This document shows positions 16,454 through 24,975 of a DNA stretch of 48,981 nucleotides, one piece after another. The DNA is from an uncultured Devosia sp. Its GTDB lineage: Bacteria; Pseudomonadota; Alphaproteobacteria; Rhizobiales; Devosiaceae. Position numbers and translations under genes: made by a program. The DNA lies in the NCBI RefSeq assembly GCF_913055165.1, contig NZ_CAJXJS010000025.1, forward strand, positions 1 to 48,981, written 5' to 3'. Numbering within the stretch: position 1 is the first letter of the stretch; every line of letters starts with the position of its first letter. The notes under the pieces are model-generated. The model did not search any database, was not told where the DNA came from, and saw only the letters and a program-made list of their open reading frames with translations.

Positions 16454-17548
16454 ATGAACGAAAACTCTGCCCCGCATGGCGGTCAACCCGACGACACCCC
16501 GGAGTTGCGGGGCCTTTACGCCGGCTTCGAGCAGCTTTCGGTCATGCCGCTCTGGACACAAATCGGCGATCTCATGCCGCACCATCCCAAGCCGCGTGCC
16601 GTGCCCCATGTCTGGCGCTGGTCTGAGCTTTATCCGCTGGCTCAGAAGGCTGGCGAACTGGTGCCTGTTGGCCGGGGCGGCGAACGGCGCGCACTGGGCC
16701 TCGGGAATCCGGGGCTGGGCGGCAATGCCCATATCTCGCCGACACTTTGGGCCGCGATCCAGTATCTGGGGCCGCGCGAGACGGCACCGGAACACCGCCA
16801 CTCCCAAAATGCCTTCCGCTTCGTCGTGGAAGGTGAGGGGGTCTGGACCGTGGTCAATGGTGATCCTGTGCGCATGAGCCGCGGCGATTTTCTGCTGACG
16901 CCCGGTTGGAATTTTCACGGTCACCACAATGCTAGCGACCACCCCATGGCCTGGATCGACGGCCTCGATATTCCCTTTTCCTTCCAGAACGATGTCGGCT
17001 TTTTTGAGTTCGGCGCTGATCGCGTCACCGACTACGCCACGCCCGATCTATCGCGTAGTGAACGCCTGTGGTGCCACCCGGGCTTGCGACCTTTGTCCGG
17101 CCTGTCCAATACCGTTTCCTCTCCTATCGGCGCCTATCGCTGGGTGCATACCGACCGCGCACTCAATGATCAGCTGCTGCTTGAAGAAGAGGGGCATCCG
17201 GCAACGCTTGCCGAAGGGCATGCGGCCATCCGCTACGTCAATCCCACCACCGGCGGCGATGTCATGCCCACCATTCGCGCTGAATTCCATCGCCTGCGCA
17301 TCGGAACGAAAACGCAGAAGCGCCGAGAGGTTGGCTCCAGCGTATTCCAGGTGTTTGAGGGCAGGGGAGAGGCGACGCTTGGCGATGCCACCCACAGGCT
17401 GGAAAAAGGCGACCTCTTCGTCATCCCGTCCTGGGTACCATGGTCCATTGGTGCCGAGACGCAGCTAGACCTTTTCCGCTTCTCGGATGCGCCGATCATG
17501 GAACGGCTGCATTTCGCGCGCACGGCCATCGGCGCCGACGCGGAATGA
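16454..17548 (+). CDS. Gentisate 1,2-dioxygenase
   Basis: This 364-residue bicupin Fe(II) dioxygenase cleaves the gentisate ring to maleylpyruvate in the cytoplasm. The first cupin carries the metal motif HRHSQNAFRFVVEGEG with the distal His in NFHGHHN, and the second, at about residues 270-350, has lost most metal ligands as in known members. Substrate-binding segments PRAVPHVWRW and GNPGLGGNAHISPTLWAAIQ match the family. GGAGG lies 9 nt before the ATG at 16454. It is the first gene of the operon, behind the MarR-type palindrome, and its last codons overlap the next gene (ATGA). The downstream isomerase and hydrolase complete the pathway to fumarate and pyruvate. Confidence 0.93.
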   Translation: MNENSAPHGGQPDDTPELRGLYAGFEQLSVMPLWTQIGDLMPHHPKPRAVPHVWRWSELYPLAQKAGELVPVGRGGERRALGLGNPGLGGNAHISPTLWAAIQYLGPRETAPEHRHSQNAFRFVVEGEGVWTVVNGDPVRMSRGDFLLTPGWNFHGHHNASDHPMAWIDGLDIPFSFQNDVGFFEFGADRVTDYATPDLSRSERLWCHPGLRPLSGLSNTVSSPIGAYRWVHTDRALNDQLLLEEEGHPATLAEGHAAIRYVNPTTGGDVMPTIRAEFHRLRIGTKTQKRREVGSSVFQVFEGRGEATLGDATHRLEKGDLFVIPSWVPWSIGAETQLDLFRFSDAPIMERLHFARTAIGADAE

Positions 17549-18069
17549 GCAGTGAGACTCTTGCACAGGCGCGGCATCGGCTCGAGCAACAGCTTGGCGC
17601 CGGTGCGCGCTTCGACTCGCCTGCGGCGCCCAAGACGGAGTTGCGGGCCATGCGCCTGGCCCGTGCGGCCTGCCAGCGGCAGGTGACGCTTCTGCCCGAC
17701 ACCAGGCTTGAAAGCCCCGCCATAGCCCAGCGCATTGCCGAAATTGGCTGTACCGCCCGGCTCGTCGCCGAGCGTTTCGAAGGCCTATCCGGCCATCGGG
17801 GCATCGAGGGCGATAGCGCCGGACGCAGCGCAGATCTTCAGACCGAAATCATCCTGGCGCGCACCTTGCCCGGTCGGGCGCTGCGCGCGCTCTATCATCA
17901 CGCGCTACAGCATCTGGACGTGGCCTGCCGTGATCTCGACGCCGATGGTTGGCGGGCGCATCTCGGCCTGCCTCAAGCCGATACCCCCACCGCCGCCATC
18001 ATCCTCATGGCCGGCCTGCTGCGGGCCAGCGCTCGCGACTTTGCCCCCATTTCCGGAGTATCCCCGTGA
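17545..18069 (+). CDS. Unrecognised protein inside the gentisate operon
   Basis: This 174-residue protein belongs to no family I recognise. Its start overlaps the dioxygenase stop (ATGA) and its stop overlaps the next start (GTGA), so it is translated as part of the pathway operon and the frame is certainly used. The composition is rich in Ala, Arg and Leu and looks all-helical. Visible stretches include QARHRLEQQLGAGARF, QRIAEIGCTARLVAERF and LRALYHHALQHLDVACRDLD. There is no signal peptide, membrane segment or clear metal motif. A helical-bundle accessory or regulatory role is possible, but nothing in the sequence proves one. Confidence 0.75.
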   Translation: MSSETLAQARHRLEQQLGAGARFDSPAAPKTELRAMRLARAACQRQVTLLPDTRLESPAIAQRIAEIGCTARLVAERFEGLSGHRGIEGDSAGRSADLQTEIILARTLPGRALRALYHHALQHLDVACRDLDADGWRAHLGLPQADTPTAAIILMAGLLRASARDFAPISGVSP

Positions 18070-18764
18070 CTGCAACCCTGTTTCCCTCACCCGTCTGGCC
18101 CAATGTCCCCGTCGAAGGGCGCGCCGGCCGCTACCCTGTTCACCGCATCTTTTGCGTCGGCCGCAATTATGCCGACCATGCCAAGGAAATGGGCGTCGAG
18201 GTGGATCGCGAAGCGCCGTTCTATTTCCTCAAGGACGCGCAGGCCATCGTGCCGACCGGCGCGACCGTCGCCTATCCACCCGGCACCGCCAATTACCACT
18301 ATGAGATGGAACTGGTCATTGCCGTCGGTGCCCCGGTCTTCCGCGCCACGCCCGAAGAGGCGCAGGCGGCAATTTTCGGCTATGCGAGCGGCCTCGATAT
18401 GACCCGTCGCGACCTCCAGCTTGATGCGCGGGCCAAGCAGCGTCCCTGGGACCTCGGCAAGAATTTCGAGCGCTCCGCCGTCATTGCGCCGCTTGTCGAG
18501 GCGGCCGCTGTGCCAGATCTGGGAGCCCGCCGCATCGCCCTCAGCGTCAATGGCGACATACGCCAAGACGCGCATCTGTCCGATCTCGTCTGGTCGCCGG
18601 TCGAGCTGATCACCCACCTTTCGGGCTTCTACCATTTGGCGCCTGGCGATCTCATCTACACCGGCACCCCGGCAGGCGTGGGCGCCGTGGTCCCCGGTGA
18701 CAGCATCGTCGGCACCATCGATGGGCTGCCTGACGTGACGCTGACCGTGGGGGAGGCGGAATGA
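18066..18764 (+). CDS. Fumarylpyruvate hydrolase (FAA hydrolase family)
   Basis: This 232-residue protein has the single-domain FAH fold. It hydrolyses fumarylpyruvate to fumarate and pyruvate, the last step of the glutathione-dependent gentisate route. FCVGRNYADHAKEMG near the N-terminus, the metal ligands in HYEMELVIAVG (Glu-x-Glu) and the Asp in GYASGLDMTRRDLQ are all present, as is the C-terminal DLIYTGTPAGVGAV. The GTG start overlaps the stop of the unknown gene by 4 nt, and its own stop overlaps the isomerase start. The size and opening FCVGRNY match NagK-like fumarylpyruvate hydrolases rather than two-domain fumarylacetoacetases. Confidence 0.92.
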   Translation: MTATLFPSPVWPNVPVEGRAGRYPVHRIFCVGRNYADHAKEMGVEVDREAPFYFLKDAQAIVPTGATVAYPPGTANYHYEMELVIAVGAPVFRATPEEAQAAIFGYASGLDMTRRDLQLDARAKQRPWDLGKNFERSAVIAPLVEAAAVPDLGARRIALSVNGDIRQDAHLSDLVWSPVELITHLSGFYHLAPGDLIYTGTPAGVGAVVPGDSIVGTIDGLPDVTLTVGEAE

Positions 18765-19402
18765 TCTTCCACGGCTATTTCCGCTCTTCGGCGGCGTGGC
18801 GCTGCCGCATCGCCTTCAATCTCAAGGGCATCGCGCCCGACGAAACCCGCTTCGTGCATCTGCGGCGCAATGGCGGCGAGCAAAAATCTGCCGCCTATCT
18901 TGCGCTCAACCCGCAGGGGCTCGTCCCGGCGCTCGAGACCGACGGAGTTGTTCTCACCCAGTCGCTGGCGATCATCGAGTGGCTCGACGAGACCCAACCT
19001 GGGCCGCGCCTGCTGCCCGAAGACCCCTTCTTGCGTGCCCGCGTCCGCGCCTTTGCGCAAGTGATCGCAGCCGATATCCACCCGCTGCAGAACCTGCGTG
19101 TTCTCGCCTATCTCGGTGACCAGTTCGGACAGGATCAGGCCGGCAAGGATGCCTGGTGCCGCCATTGGATTGAAGCTGGGCTCTCCGCCTGCGAGGCACT
19201 GGCACTTCCCGATACACCCTTCGCCTTTGGCGATGCGCCGAGTCTCGCCGATGTTTGCCTTGTCCCGCAGATGGCGTCCGCCGATCGCTTCGGCCTCGAC
19301 ACGACGCGTTTTGCTCGCCTCAGCGCCATCACTGTACGCTGCAACGCCCTGCCTGCCTTCGCTTCAGCTGCAGCAAACTGCCAGCCCGATTCCGAGTCCT
19401 GA
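18761..19402 (+). CDS. Maleylpyruvate/maleylacetoacetate isomerase (zeta-class glutathione transferase)
   Basis: This 213-residue GST-fold enzyme uses glutathione to isomerise maleylpyruvate to fumarylpyruvate. The N-terminal thioredoxin-like domain starts YFRSSAAWRCRIAFNLKG, close to the SSxxWRVRIAL signature of the zeta class, with the catalytic Ser of the SS pair. NPQGLVPALE and QSLAIIEWLDE mark the glutathione site. The helical domain contains DVCLVPQMASADRFGLD. The start overlaps the hydrolase stop (ATGA). With dioxygenase, isomerase and hydrolase in one operon, the glutathione-dependent gentisate pathway is complete. Confidence 0.92.
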   Translation: MIFHGYFRSSAAWRCRIAFNLKGIAPDETRFVHLRRNGGEQKSAAYLALNPQGLVPALETDGVVLTQSLAIIEWLDETQPGPRLLPEDPFLRARVRAFAQVIAADIHPLQNLRVLAYLGDQFGQDQAGKDAWCRHWIEAGLSACEALALPDTPFAFGDAPSLADVCLVPQMASADRFGLDTTRFARLSAITVRCNALPAFASAAANCQPDSES

Positions 19403-19405
19403 TCC

Positions 19406-21076
19406 ATGTCCCGACCGCTTCCTGATGCTGATTTCCTGAAACTCGCCCCGTTCCACCTTGATGATGCGGCGCTCACCTGGGTTACTAACACCGCTTCGAG
19501 CCTTGAGGGCGATGCAAGGCTCATGCAGCTTTTCGTCATCGGCATGCATGGCCCCGTCGACGCCTGGGCCGGCGACGCCATCGGTCGCCTGCAGCCCGGC
19601 GGTGTCATGCGCTTCTTCTCGCCCGATGGTGAAGCCGAAGCCGCGCTGCTCGCCCGCCTGCAGCACGACGCCGATATTCCGCTGCTTGTTTCGGCTGATC
19701 TCGAAGGCTCGCGGATGAGCCTGGCCTTCGGCACGACAGTGCCCAATCCGCTGGCGCTGGCCGCCGTCGACGACGTGGAACTGACAGGCAGGATTTCGAC
19801 ACTCATGGCCGAAGAGGCCCGCGCCATCGGCGTCAACTGGTCCTATACGCCGGTCCTCGATATCAACGCGGCCTTTCGTTCGGCCATTGTCGCCACTCGC
19901 GGCTATGGTTCCGATGTCGCCCGCATCGCCCGCCATGCCCTGGCCCAGGCGCGCAATTTCCAGCAGGCTGGCATTGCTGCCTGCGTCAAGCACTGGCCGG
20001 GTGAAGGGTTCGATGATCGCGACCAGCACCTGCTGACGACCATCAACCCACTGACGATGGACGAGTGGGAGGCCAATTTCGGCCGGCTCTATCGCGCCGC
20101 CATTGCCGATGACGTCCTTTCGGTCATGTCCGCCCATATTGCGCTGCCGAGCTTCGTCCTGGGCGAGAATCCCGATGCCGGTCTTGACGCCTACCGCCCG
20201 GCTTCGCTCTCCCATGATCTGACCACGAAGCTGCTGCGAGAGCGGCTCGGCTTCAATGGGCTCATCGTCTCCGACGCATCGGAAATGGCCGGAGCCATCT
20301 CCTTCATGCCGGAAGGCCAGGCCAAGGCGGAAATGTTGCGTGCCGGCTGCGACATGATCCTTTTTTCCAACGATCTCGACCGTGACCTCGCGGCCATCAA
20401 GGCTGCATTGGCCGATGGCTCGCTCACCCAAGCCCGGATAGATGAGGCGCTGCTGCGCGTCCTCGGACTCAAGGCGGCGCTCGGCCTACACAAGCCGTCA
20501 AAGCAGCGCTCAGTCACAAGCCGGAGCGCGGCGCAAGCCGCGGCCACCGAGGCGTTCCAGCGCGCGCCTACTCTGGTCAAGGACGTCCAAAACCTTTTCC
20601 CGCTCTCTCCCGAGCGGCACCGCAGGGTGCTGTTCGTTTCAAGCGGCATCATCTCGCCCATCCATGGAAGGCCGCTGGACTTTGCCCTGCCTCAGATGAT
20701 GCGTGAGCGCGGCTTCGAGGTCGACCTTCACAATCCGGCCAATCGCGATTTCGCGGGGGGCCATGATCTGGTGCTCTATGCCCTCGGGGAAGAGACCCTC
20801 CTGACACGCGGCCGCATTTTTCTCGACTGGTTGGGCCTCATGGGCGATTTCCGCATGGCGATGCGGCGGACCTGGCATGATGTGCCGACGGCGCTGATCT
20901 CTTTCGGCTACCCCTACTACCTCTACGATGCGCCGCGCATGCCCGCCTATGTCAACGCCTATGCGACCTCCGACGAGATGCAGGCTGCCGTCCTTGACTG
21001 CATGATGGGCATACGGCCCTTCGCCGGCACCTCGCCGGTCGATCCGTTCTGCGGCCTGCCCGACGCCCAATACTGA
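19406..21076 (+). CDS. Glycoside hydrolase family 3, NagZ-like
   Basis: This 556-residue protein has a GH3 TIM barrel (about residues 30-350) and a second alpha/beta domain. K195-H-W-P-G-E-G and the following DRDQH carry the Asp-x-His dyad typical of NagZ-type enzymes, and the nucleophile is D290 in LIVSDASEMAG. No signal peptide is visible, so it acts on imported glycosides. Its start is 3 nt after the isomerase stop, which implies co-transcription with the gentisate pathway. That is unusual for a sugar hydrolase. It could release gentisate from plant gentisate glycosides, or it could be a beta-N-acetylhexosaminidase that merely shares the transcript. Family assignment is firm and the substrate open. 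Confidence 0.85.
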   Translation: MSRPLPDADFLKLAPFHLDDAALTWVTNTASSLEGDARLMQLFVIGMHGPVDAWAGDAIGRLQPGGVMRFFSPDGEAEAALLARLQHDADIPLLVSADLEGSRMSLAFGTTVPNPLALAAVDDVELTGRISTLMAEEARAIGVNWSYTPVLDINAAFRSAIVATRGYGSDVARIARHALAQARNFQQAGIAACVKHWPGEGFDDRDQHLLTTINPLTMDEWEANFGRLYRAAIADDVLSVMSAHIALPSFVLGENPDAGLDAYRPASLSHDLTTKLLRERLGFNGLIVSDASEMAGAISFMPEGQAKAEMLRAGCDMILFSNDLDRDLAAIKAALADGSLTQARIDEALLRVLGLKAALGLHKPSKQRSVTSRSAAQAAATEAFQRAPTLVKDVQNLFPLSPERHRRVLFVSSGIISPIHGRPLDFALPQMMRERGFEVDLHNPANRDFAGGHDLVLYALGEETLLTRGRIFLDWLGLMGDFRMAMRRTWHDVPTALISFGYPYYLYDAPRMPAYVNAYATSDEMQAAVLDCMMGIRPFAGTSPVDPFCGLPDAQY

Positions 21077-21092
21077 AACCTGGAGACAAGTC

Positions 21093-21998
21093 ATGTCCGA
21101 TGCAGCCCGCGCCGCAGCGCGCCAAGAACTCGATGTTTGCCTGACCCGTGTTGACAGCCTGCCGGGCGGAGGCCGGGTATGGCGAGAACTTTTTTATGCC
21201 CAGCCTTTCGGCTTCCGGCCGCTGACGCTGTCACTGGCCGTTCCGTCCGGCCCGGGCCCGCGCCCGGTCGTCATCTATATCCATGGTGGCGGCTGGATGC
21301 AGGGGCACCCTCACTCCATGCATCCCAACCTGGCCGCCATGGGCTTTGTCGACAAACTTCTGGCTGCCGGCTATGCGGTGGCGAGGATTTCCTATCGTCT
21401 TAGCGGCGAAGGCAAGTTTCCAACCCAAATCCAGGATTGCAAGGCGGCGCTGCGCTATCTCACGCACCATGCGGGTCTGTTCGGCATCGACCCCACCCGC
21501 ATGGCGGCGCTGGGCGAAAGCGCTGGCGGCCATCTGGCCATCCTCCTCGGGCTTGAAACGCCAGCGGAGTTCGACGGCGAGGAGGGGCTGCCCGGTCCCA
21601 CGCCGACGCTCCGCGCCGTTGTGGACTGGTATGGCGTCACCGACCTGCTCGTGCTCGACGCCCAGTCCCTGCCCAATGCCCGGTTCAAGCACGACACCGC
21701 CGAATCTGCCGCGGGCCGGCTGATCGGCGGCCAGCCCTCCGCCAATGTCGACGCGGCGCGACATGCTTCGCCCGTCACCTGGGTCAATGCCAATGCCGTG
21801 CCGATGTTGATCCAGCATGGCGTCAACGATTCCGTCGTTCCCCCAGGGCAGGGCGAAAGCCTCCATGCGGCGCTTGTGGCAGCGGGCGTGGATGCGGAAT
21901 GGCACCCCATTGAAAATGCGGATCATTGCTTCATCGGCGCCGATACGACCCCGATCATGCCGCGCGTGCTGACCTTCCTCGCAAAGCATATGGCCTAG
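21093..21998 (+). CDS. Alpha/beta hydrolase, hormone-sensitive-lipase (family IV) esterase type
   Basis: This 301-residue cytoplasmic esterase has the HGGGW oxyanion motif at about residue 66 and the nucleophile S143 in GESAGG. The acid Asp is in HGVNDSVVPP and the His in ENADHCF near the C-terminus. GGAGA lies before the ATG, 16 nt after the GH3 stop, so it is probably the last gene of the gentisate operon. It would cleave a short ester, perhaps an aromatic acid ester that feeds the pathway; this is inference. A 20-bp palindrome follows at 22021. Confidence 0.85.
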   Translation: MSDAARAAARQELDVCLTRVDSLPGGGRVWRELFYAQPFGFRPLTLSLAVPSGPGPRPVVIYIHGGGWMQGHPHSMHPNLAAMGFVDKLLAAGYAVARISYRLSGEGKFPTQIQDCKAALRYLTHHAGLFGIDPTRMAALGESAGGHLAILLGLETPAEFDGEEGLPGPTPTLRAVVDWYGVTDLLVLDAQSLPNARFKHDTAESAAGRLIGGQPSANVDAARHASPVTWVNANAVPMLIQHGVNDSVVPPGQGESLHAALVAAGVDAEWHPIENADHCFIGADTTPIMPRVLTFLAKHMA

Positions 21999-22020
21999 CA
22001 GGAACGCCTCTGCACAACGC

Positions 22021-22040
22021 GCCGGAGCCATGGCTCCGGC
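22021..22040. other. Perfect 20-bp palindrome after the gentisate operon
   Basis: GCCGGAGCCATGGCTCCGGC folds as an 8-bp stem with a CATG loop, 22 nt after the esterase stop. No T run follows, so it is a possible 3'-end stabiliser or Rho-dependent end rather than a proven intrinsic terminator. Confidence 0.45.
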
Positions 22041-22113
22041 CGGGCCGGCACTATCGCGCCTATAGACGCCCAAGCGCCTCCCGCGATGCGTCTGGCTTAT
22101 CGCTGAGGTCACT

Positions 22114-22139
22114 CTTTGCATTATCTGTGCATCGCAAAG
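22114..22139. promoter_or_regulatory. Inverted repeat upstream of the sulfatase operon
   Basis: CTTTGC (22114-22119) and GCAAAG (22134-22139) flank 14 bases that contain a second nested GCAT pair. The repeat lies 65-90 nt before the small leader frame at 22204. It may be an operator for an unlinked regulator, since no regulator gene lies in this operon. Support is the symmetry alone. Confidence 0.3.
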
Positions 22140-22203
22140 CTTGCTATCTCAACTGAACAACAGCCGGGAAACCGAATGGTGCCGGGCGATGGAGGATCAG
22201 TTG

Positions 22204-22284
22204 ATGAGCATGTCAGGTTGGGGCGGGCAAACCGCCCGCGTCGCAACGCCGCGCTGTGGCGGATGGGTAGGCAGTGATGCTTAA
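22204..22284 (+). CDS. Possible 26-residue leader peptide overlapping the permease start
   Basis: This short frame (MSMSGWGGQTARVATPRCGG followed by WVGSDA) has a strong Shine-Dalgarno GGAGG at 22191-22195, 8 nt before its ATG. The permease at 22277 has only a weak GGGTAGG. The frame ends in TAA 8 nt inside the permease gene, so translation of the two should be coupled. A GC hairpin (GGGCGG at 22221-22226, CCGCCC at 22232-22237) lies inside it. I infer a leader that opens the permease ribosome site. The peptide resembles nothing known to me. Confidence 0.4.
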   Translation: MSMSGWGGQTARVATPRCGGWVGSDA

Positions 22285-23215
22285 CTACGTCGCCAAACGC
22301 CTGGCTTCCAGCCTTGTTCTCCTCGCCCTCGTCACGACGCTGACCTTCGTCATGGTCTTTGGTGGCGCGGACAACGTGGCACAGAATATTCTGGGCGAAA
22401 ACGCCACCAGCGAGCAGATTGCGGCCCTAGAGCAGAAACTCGGCATCGATCGTCCGCTCTACGAGCAGTATTTGTCATGGGTGTCCGGCGCGTTGCATGG
22501 CGATCTGGGCCAGTCCTGGACGCTGGGCGAAAGCGTAGCCCGCATCCTTTCGGGCCGCCTGCCCGTCACCCTGTCCATGGTCATTCTCGCCACGGCCATT
22601 ATCGGTGTCGTGTCGGCGTTGCTCGGTATCATGGCGGCGGTCCGGGGCGGCTGGGCCGACCGCGCCATACAGGTCATCAGCGTTGTCGGTTTTTCGCTGC
22701 CCAATTTCTGGCTGGGCCTGATCCTGGTCGTTGTCTTTGCGCTGAACCTGCGCTGGTTGCCAGCTACGGGCTATACCGATTTCACGACGTCGCCCACCGG
22801 CTGGCTGGCCTCCCTGACCTTGCCAGTGGCAGCCTTGGTGCTTTCGGGCATTGCCTCGGCTTCCCAACAGGTGCGTGGCGCCATGATCGACGCACTGCGT
22901 CAGGATTACGTGCGCACGCTGAGGGCAGGGGGCATAAAGCCCTCCTCCGTGCTCTTCCGCCACGCCTTGCGCAATGCCATGCCGGCAGCGTTGACCGTGC
23001 TGTCTCTGCAGTTCATCGGCCTGTTGGGCGGCGCGGCCATCATCGAGCGCGTCTTTGCCATTCCCGGGCTCGGCTCCATCACCGTTCAGGCCGCGCTTTC
23101 GGGTGACATTCCGATCCTCATGGGTGTCGTCGTCACCATGATCATCCTCGTGGTCATCGTAAATATTGCCATCGACCTGACCAATGCGTGGGTCAATCCC
23201 AAGGTACGCCTCTGA
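22277..23215 (+). CDS. ABC transporter permease, DppB/OppB type
   Basis: This 312-residue membrane protein begins MLNYVAKRLASSLVLLALVTTLTFVM, the typical first helix of peptide/nickel permeases, followed by five more helices. The EAA loop region is visible as MIDALRQDYVRTLRAGG with the downstream RHALRNAMPAALTVL, and the C-terminus has AIIERVFAIPGLG. An in-frame GTG directly precedes the ATG at 22277; the ATG is preferred. The stop overlaps the next start (TGATG). It is the first structural gene of the sulfatase operon and pairs with the DppC half of the fusion protein that follows. No binding-protein gene accompanies it. Confidence 0.9.
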   Translation: MLNYVAKRLASSLVLLALVTTLTFVMVFGGADNVAQNILGENATSEQIAALEQKLGIDRPLYEQYLSWVSGALHGDLGQSWTLGESVARILSGRLPVTLSMVILATAIIGVVSALLGIMAAVRGGWADRAIQVISVVGFSLPNFWLGLILVVVFALNLRWLPATGYTDFTTSPTGWLASLTLPVAALVLSGIASASQQVRGAMIDALRQDYVRTLRAGGIKPSSVLFRHALRNAMPAALTVLSLQFIGLLGGAAIIERVFAIPGLGSITVQAALSGDIPILMGVVVTMIILVVIVNIAIDLTNAWVNPKVRL

Positions 23216-24975
23216 TGTCCGCCGCTACTCCCGCTCCGGCGCCCGCCACTTCCGGCCGCGAAAGCCTCGTGCTTTCCGTCCTCACCAATCCGCTCGGGCT
23301 CATTGCCGCGATCCTTCTGGTTCTGGTGATCACAACGGCTGTGTTCGCTCCGCTGATCGCGCCGTTCGCGCCTGGCGATTTGCAGATCTTCAAGATCAAT
23401 GCCCCTCCGGGCGATGGCTATCTCCTCGGTGGCGATGGCTCGGGCCGCGACATCTTCAGCCGTCTCGTCTTTGGCGCCCGTAACACCCTGATCGGTGCTC
23501 TGATCGCGCTCAGCGTTGCTGCGGCAATCGGCGTTACTGCCGGTCTCTTCGCCGGCTATTTCGGTGGCCGCCGCGAGATCGTCATGAGCTGGATTGCCGA
23601 TGGCCTCATGGCCCTGCCGGCCCTCATCGTGCTCCTGGCCTTCTACCAGTCGCTCGGTTCGTCCATCCAGGTGTCGATGGTCATCTTCGGCATCATGCTT
23701 TCGCCGGGCTTCTATCGGCTCACCCGCAATCTGGTGAATGGGGTCAAGCACGAACTCTATGTCGATGCAGCCCGTGTCTCCGGCCTTTCGGATATGCGCA
23801 TCATCGCCCGCCATATCCTGCTTGTCATCCGCGCTCCGGTGATCATCCAGACCTCGATCGTGGCCGGCATCTCGATCGTAATCCAGGCGGGCCTCGAATT
23901 CCTCGGCCTGGGCGATCCGTCCGTCCCGACCTGGGGCGGCATGCTGCAGGACGCCTTTGCCAATATGTTCGTGGTCCCGACCGCGATCCTCTGGCCGGGC
24001 CTCGCCATCTCCATCACAGTTGCCTCCTTCGTGCTTCTGGCCAATGCCATTCGCGACCGGCTGCAGCAGGGCAACCGGACGGCGTCGGTCTCCAAGATGC
24101 CCAAGGTGGAAGCCAAGCCGGTCGGCGCGGCACCCACCGAGAGCGACCTGCTGCTCGATATCCGCGACCTCGTTGTCGGCTATCCCGGCAAGGCCGGCTG
24201 GGCCGAAGTGGTCAAGGGTGTGTCGCTGCAACTGCGGCGGGGCGAAGTGCTGGGCCTTGTTGGTGAGAGCGGTTCGGGCAAGACCCAGACGGCCTTCTCC
24301 GTCCTAGGCCTGCTCTCGACCGGTGGTCGCATCCTGTCCGGTTCGATCTGGTTCGATGGTCGTGACATCGCCAACCTCCCCGAGGACGAGATGCAGAAGC
24401 TGCGCGGCAAGCGCATCGCCTATGTGCCTCAGGAGCCGATGAGCAATCTCGACCCGGCCTTCCGCATCGGCTTCCAGCTCACCGAACCGATGATGACTGT
24501 TCTCGGCATTTCGAGGTCTGAAGCCAAGGCGCGGGCGCTTGAACTGCTTGCCAAGGTCGGTATGCCGGATCCCATGCGCACCTTTAAGGCCTATCCGCAC
24601 CAGGTATCGGGTGGCATGGCGCAGCGTGTGCTCATCGCCCGTGCGATCTCCTGCAATCCCGACCTGCTCATTGCCGACGAACCGACCACCGCGCTCGATG
24701 TCACGGTCCAGGCCGAAGTGCTCGAACTTCTGCGAGACCTTCAGGCCGAGATGGGTATGTCGGTGATCCTGGTCACTCACAATTTCGGCGTCGTCGCCGA
24801 CATCTGCCACCGCGTTTCGGTGATGAAGGACGGTCAGGTGGTCGAGACCGCCGATGTGCGCACGCTCTTTGCCAATCCCCAGCATGACTACACCAAGATG
24901 CTGCTCGGCGCCGTACTCGATGACGTAACGCCCCGCACCTATGCCCCCCGCACGCTCAAGGAAATTTCAGCATGA
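23215..24975 (+). CDS. Fused ABC permease-ATPase (DppC-DppD fusion)
   Basis: This 586-residue protein joins two normally separate subunits. Residues about 15-285 are a DppC-type permease with the EAA loop [19 protein letters not shown] and [14 protein letters not shown] linker ([17 protein letters not shown]) leads to an ATPase at about 300-586 with Walker [10 protein letters not shown], signature VSGGMAQR and Walker [14 protein letters not shown]. The start overlaps the upstream stop (TGATG), and the stop overlaps the next ATPase (ATGA). Permease-ATPase fusions of this type are known in peptide-family transporters. In this operon the transporter probably imports a sulfated glycoside or related solute, which is an inference from the neighbours. 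Confidence 0.92.
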   Translation: MSAATPAPAPATSGRESLVLSVLTNPLGLIAAILLVLVITTAVFAPLIAPFAPGDLQIFKINAPPGDGYLLGGDGSGRDIFSRLVFGARNTLIGALIALSVAAAIGVTAGLFAGYFGGRREIVMSWIADGLMALPALIVLLAFYQSLGSSIQVSMVIFGIMLSPGFYRLTRNLVNGVKHELYVDAARVSGLSDMRIIARHILLVIRAPVIIQTSIVAGISIVIQAGLEFLGLGDPSVPTWGGMLQDAFANMFVVPTAILWPGLAISITVASFVLLANAIRDRLQQGNRTASVSKMPKVEAKPVGAAPTESDLLLDIRDLVVGYPGKAGWAEVVKGVSLQLRRGEVLGLVGESGSGKTQTAFSVLGLLSTGGRILSGSIWFDGRDIANLPEDEMQKLRGKRIAYVPQEPMSNLDPAFRIGFQLTEPMMTVLGISRSEAKARALELLAKVGMPDPMRTFKAYPHQVSGGMAQRVLIARAISCNPDLLIADEPTTALDVTVQAEVLELLRDLQAEMGMSVILVTHNFGVVADICHRVSVMKDGQVVETADVRTLFANPQHDYTKMLLGAVLDDVTPRTYAPRTLKEISA

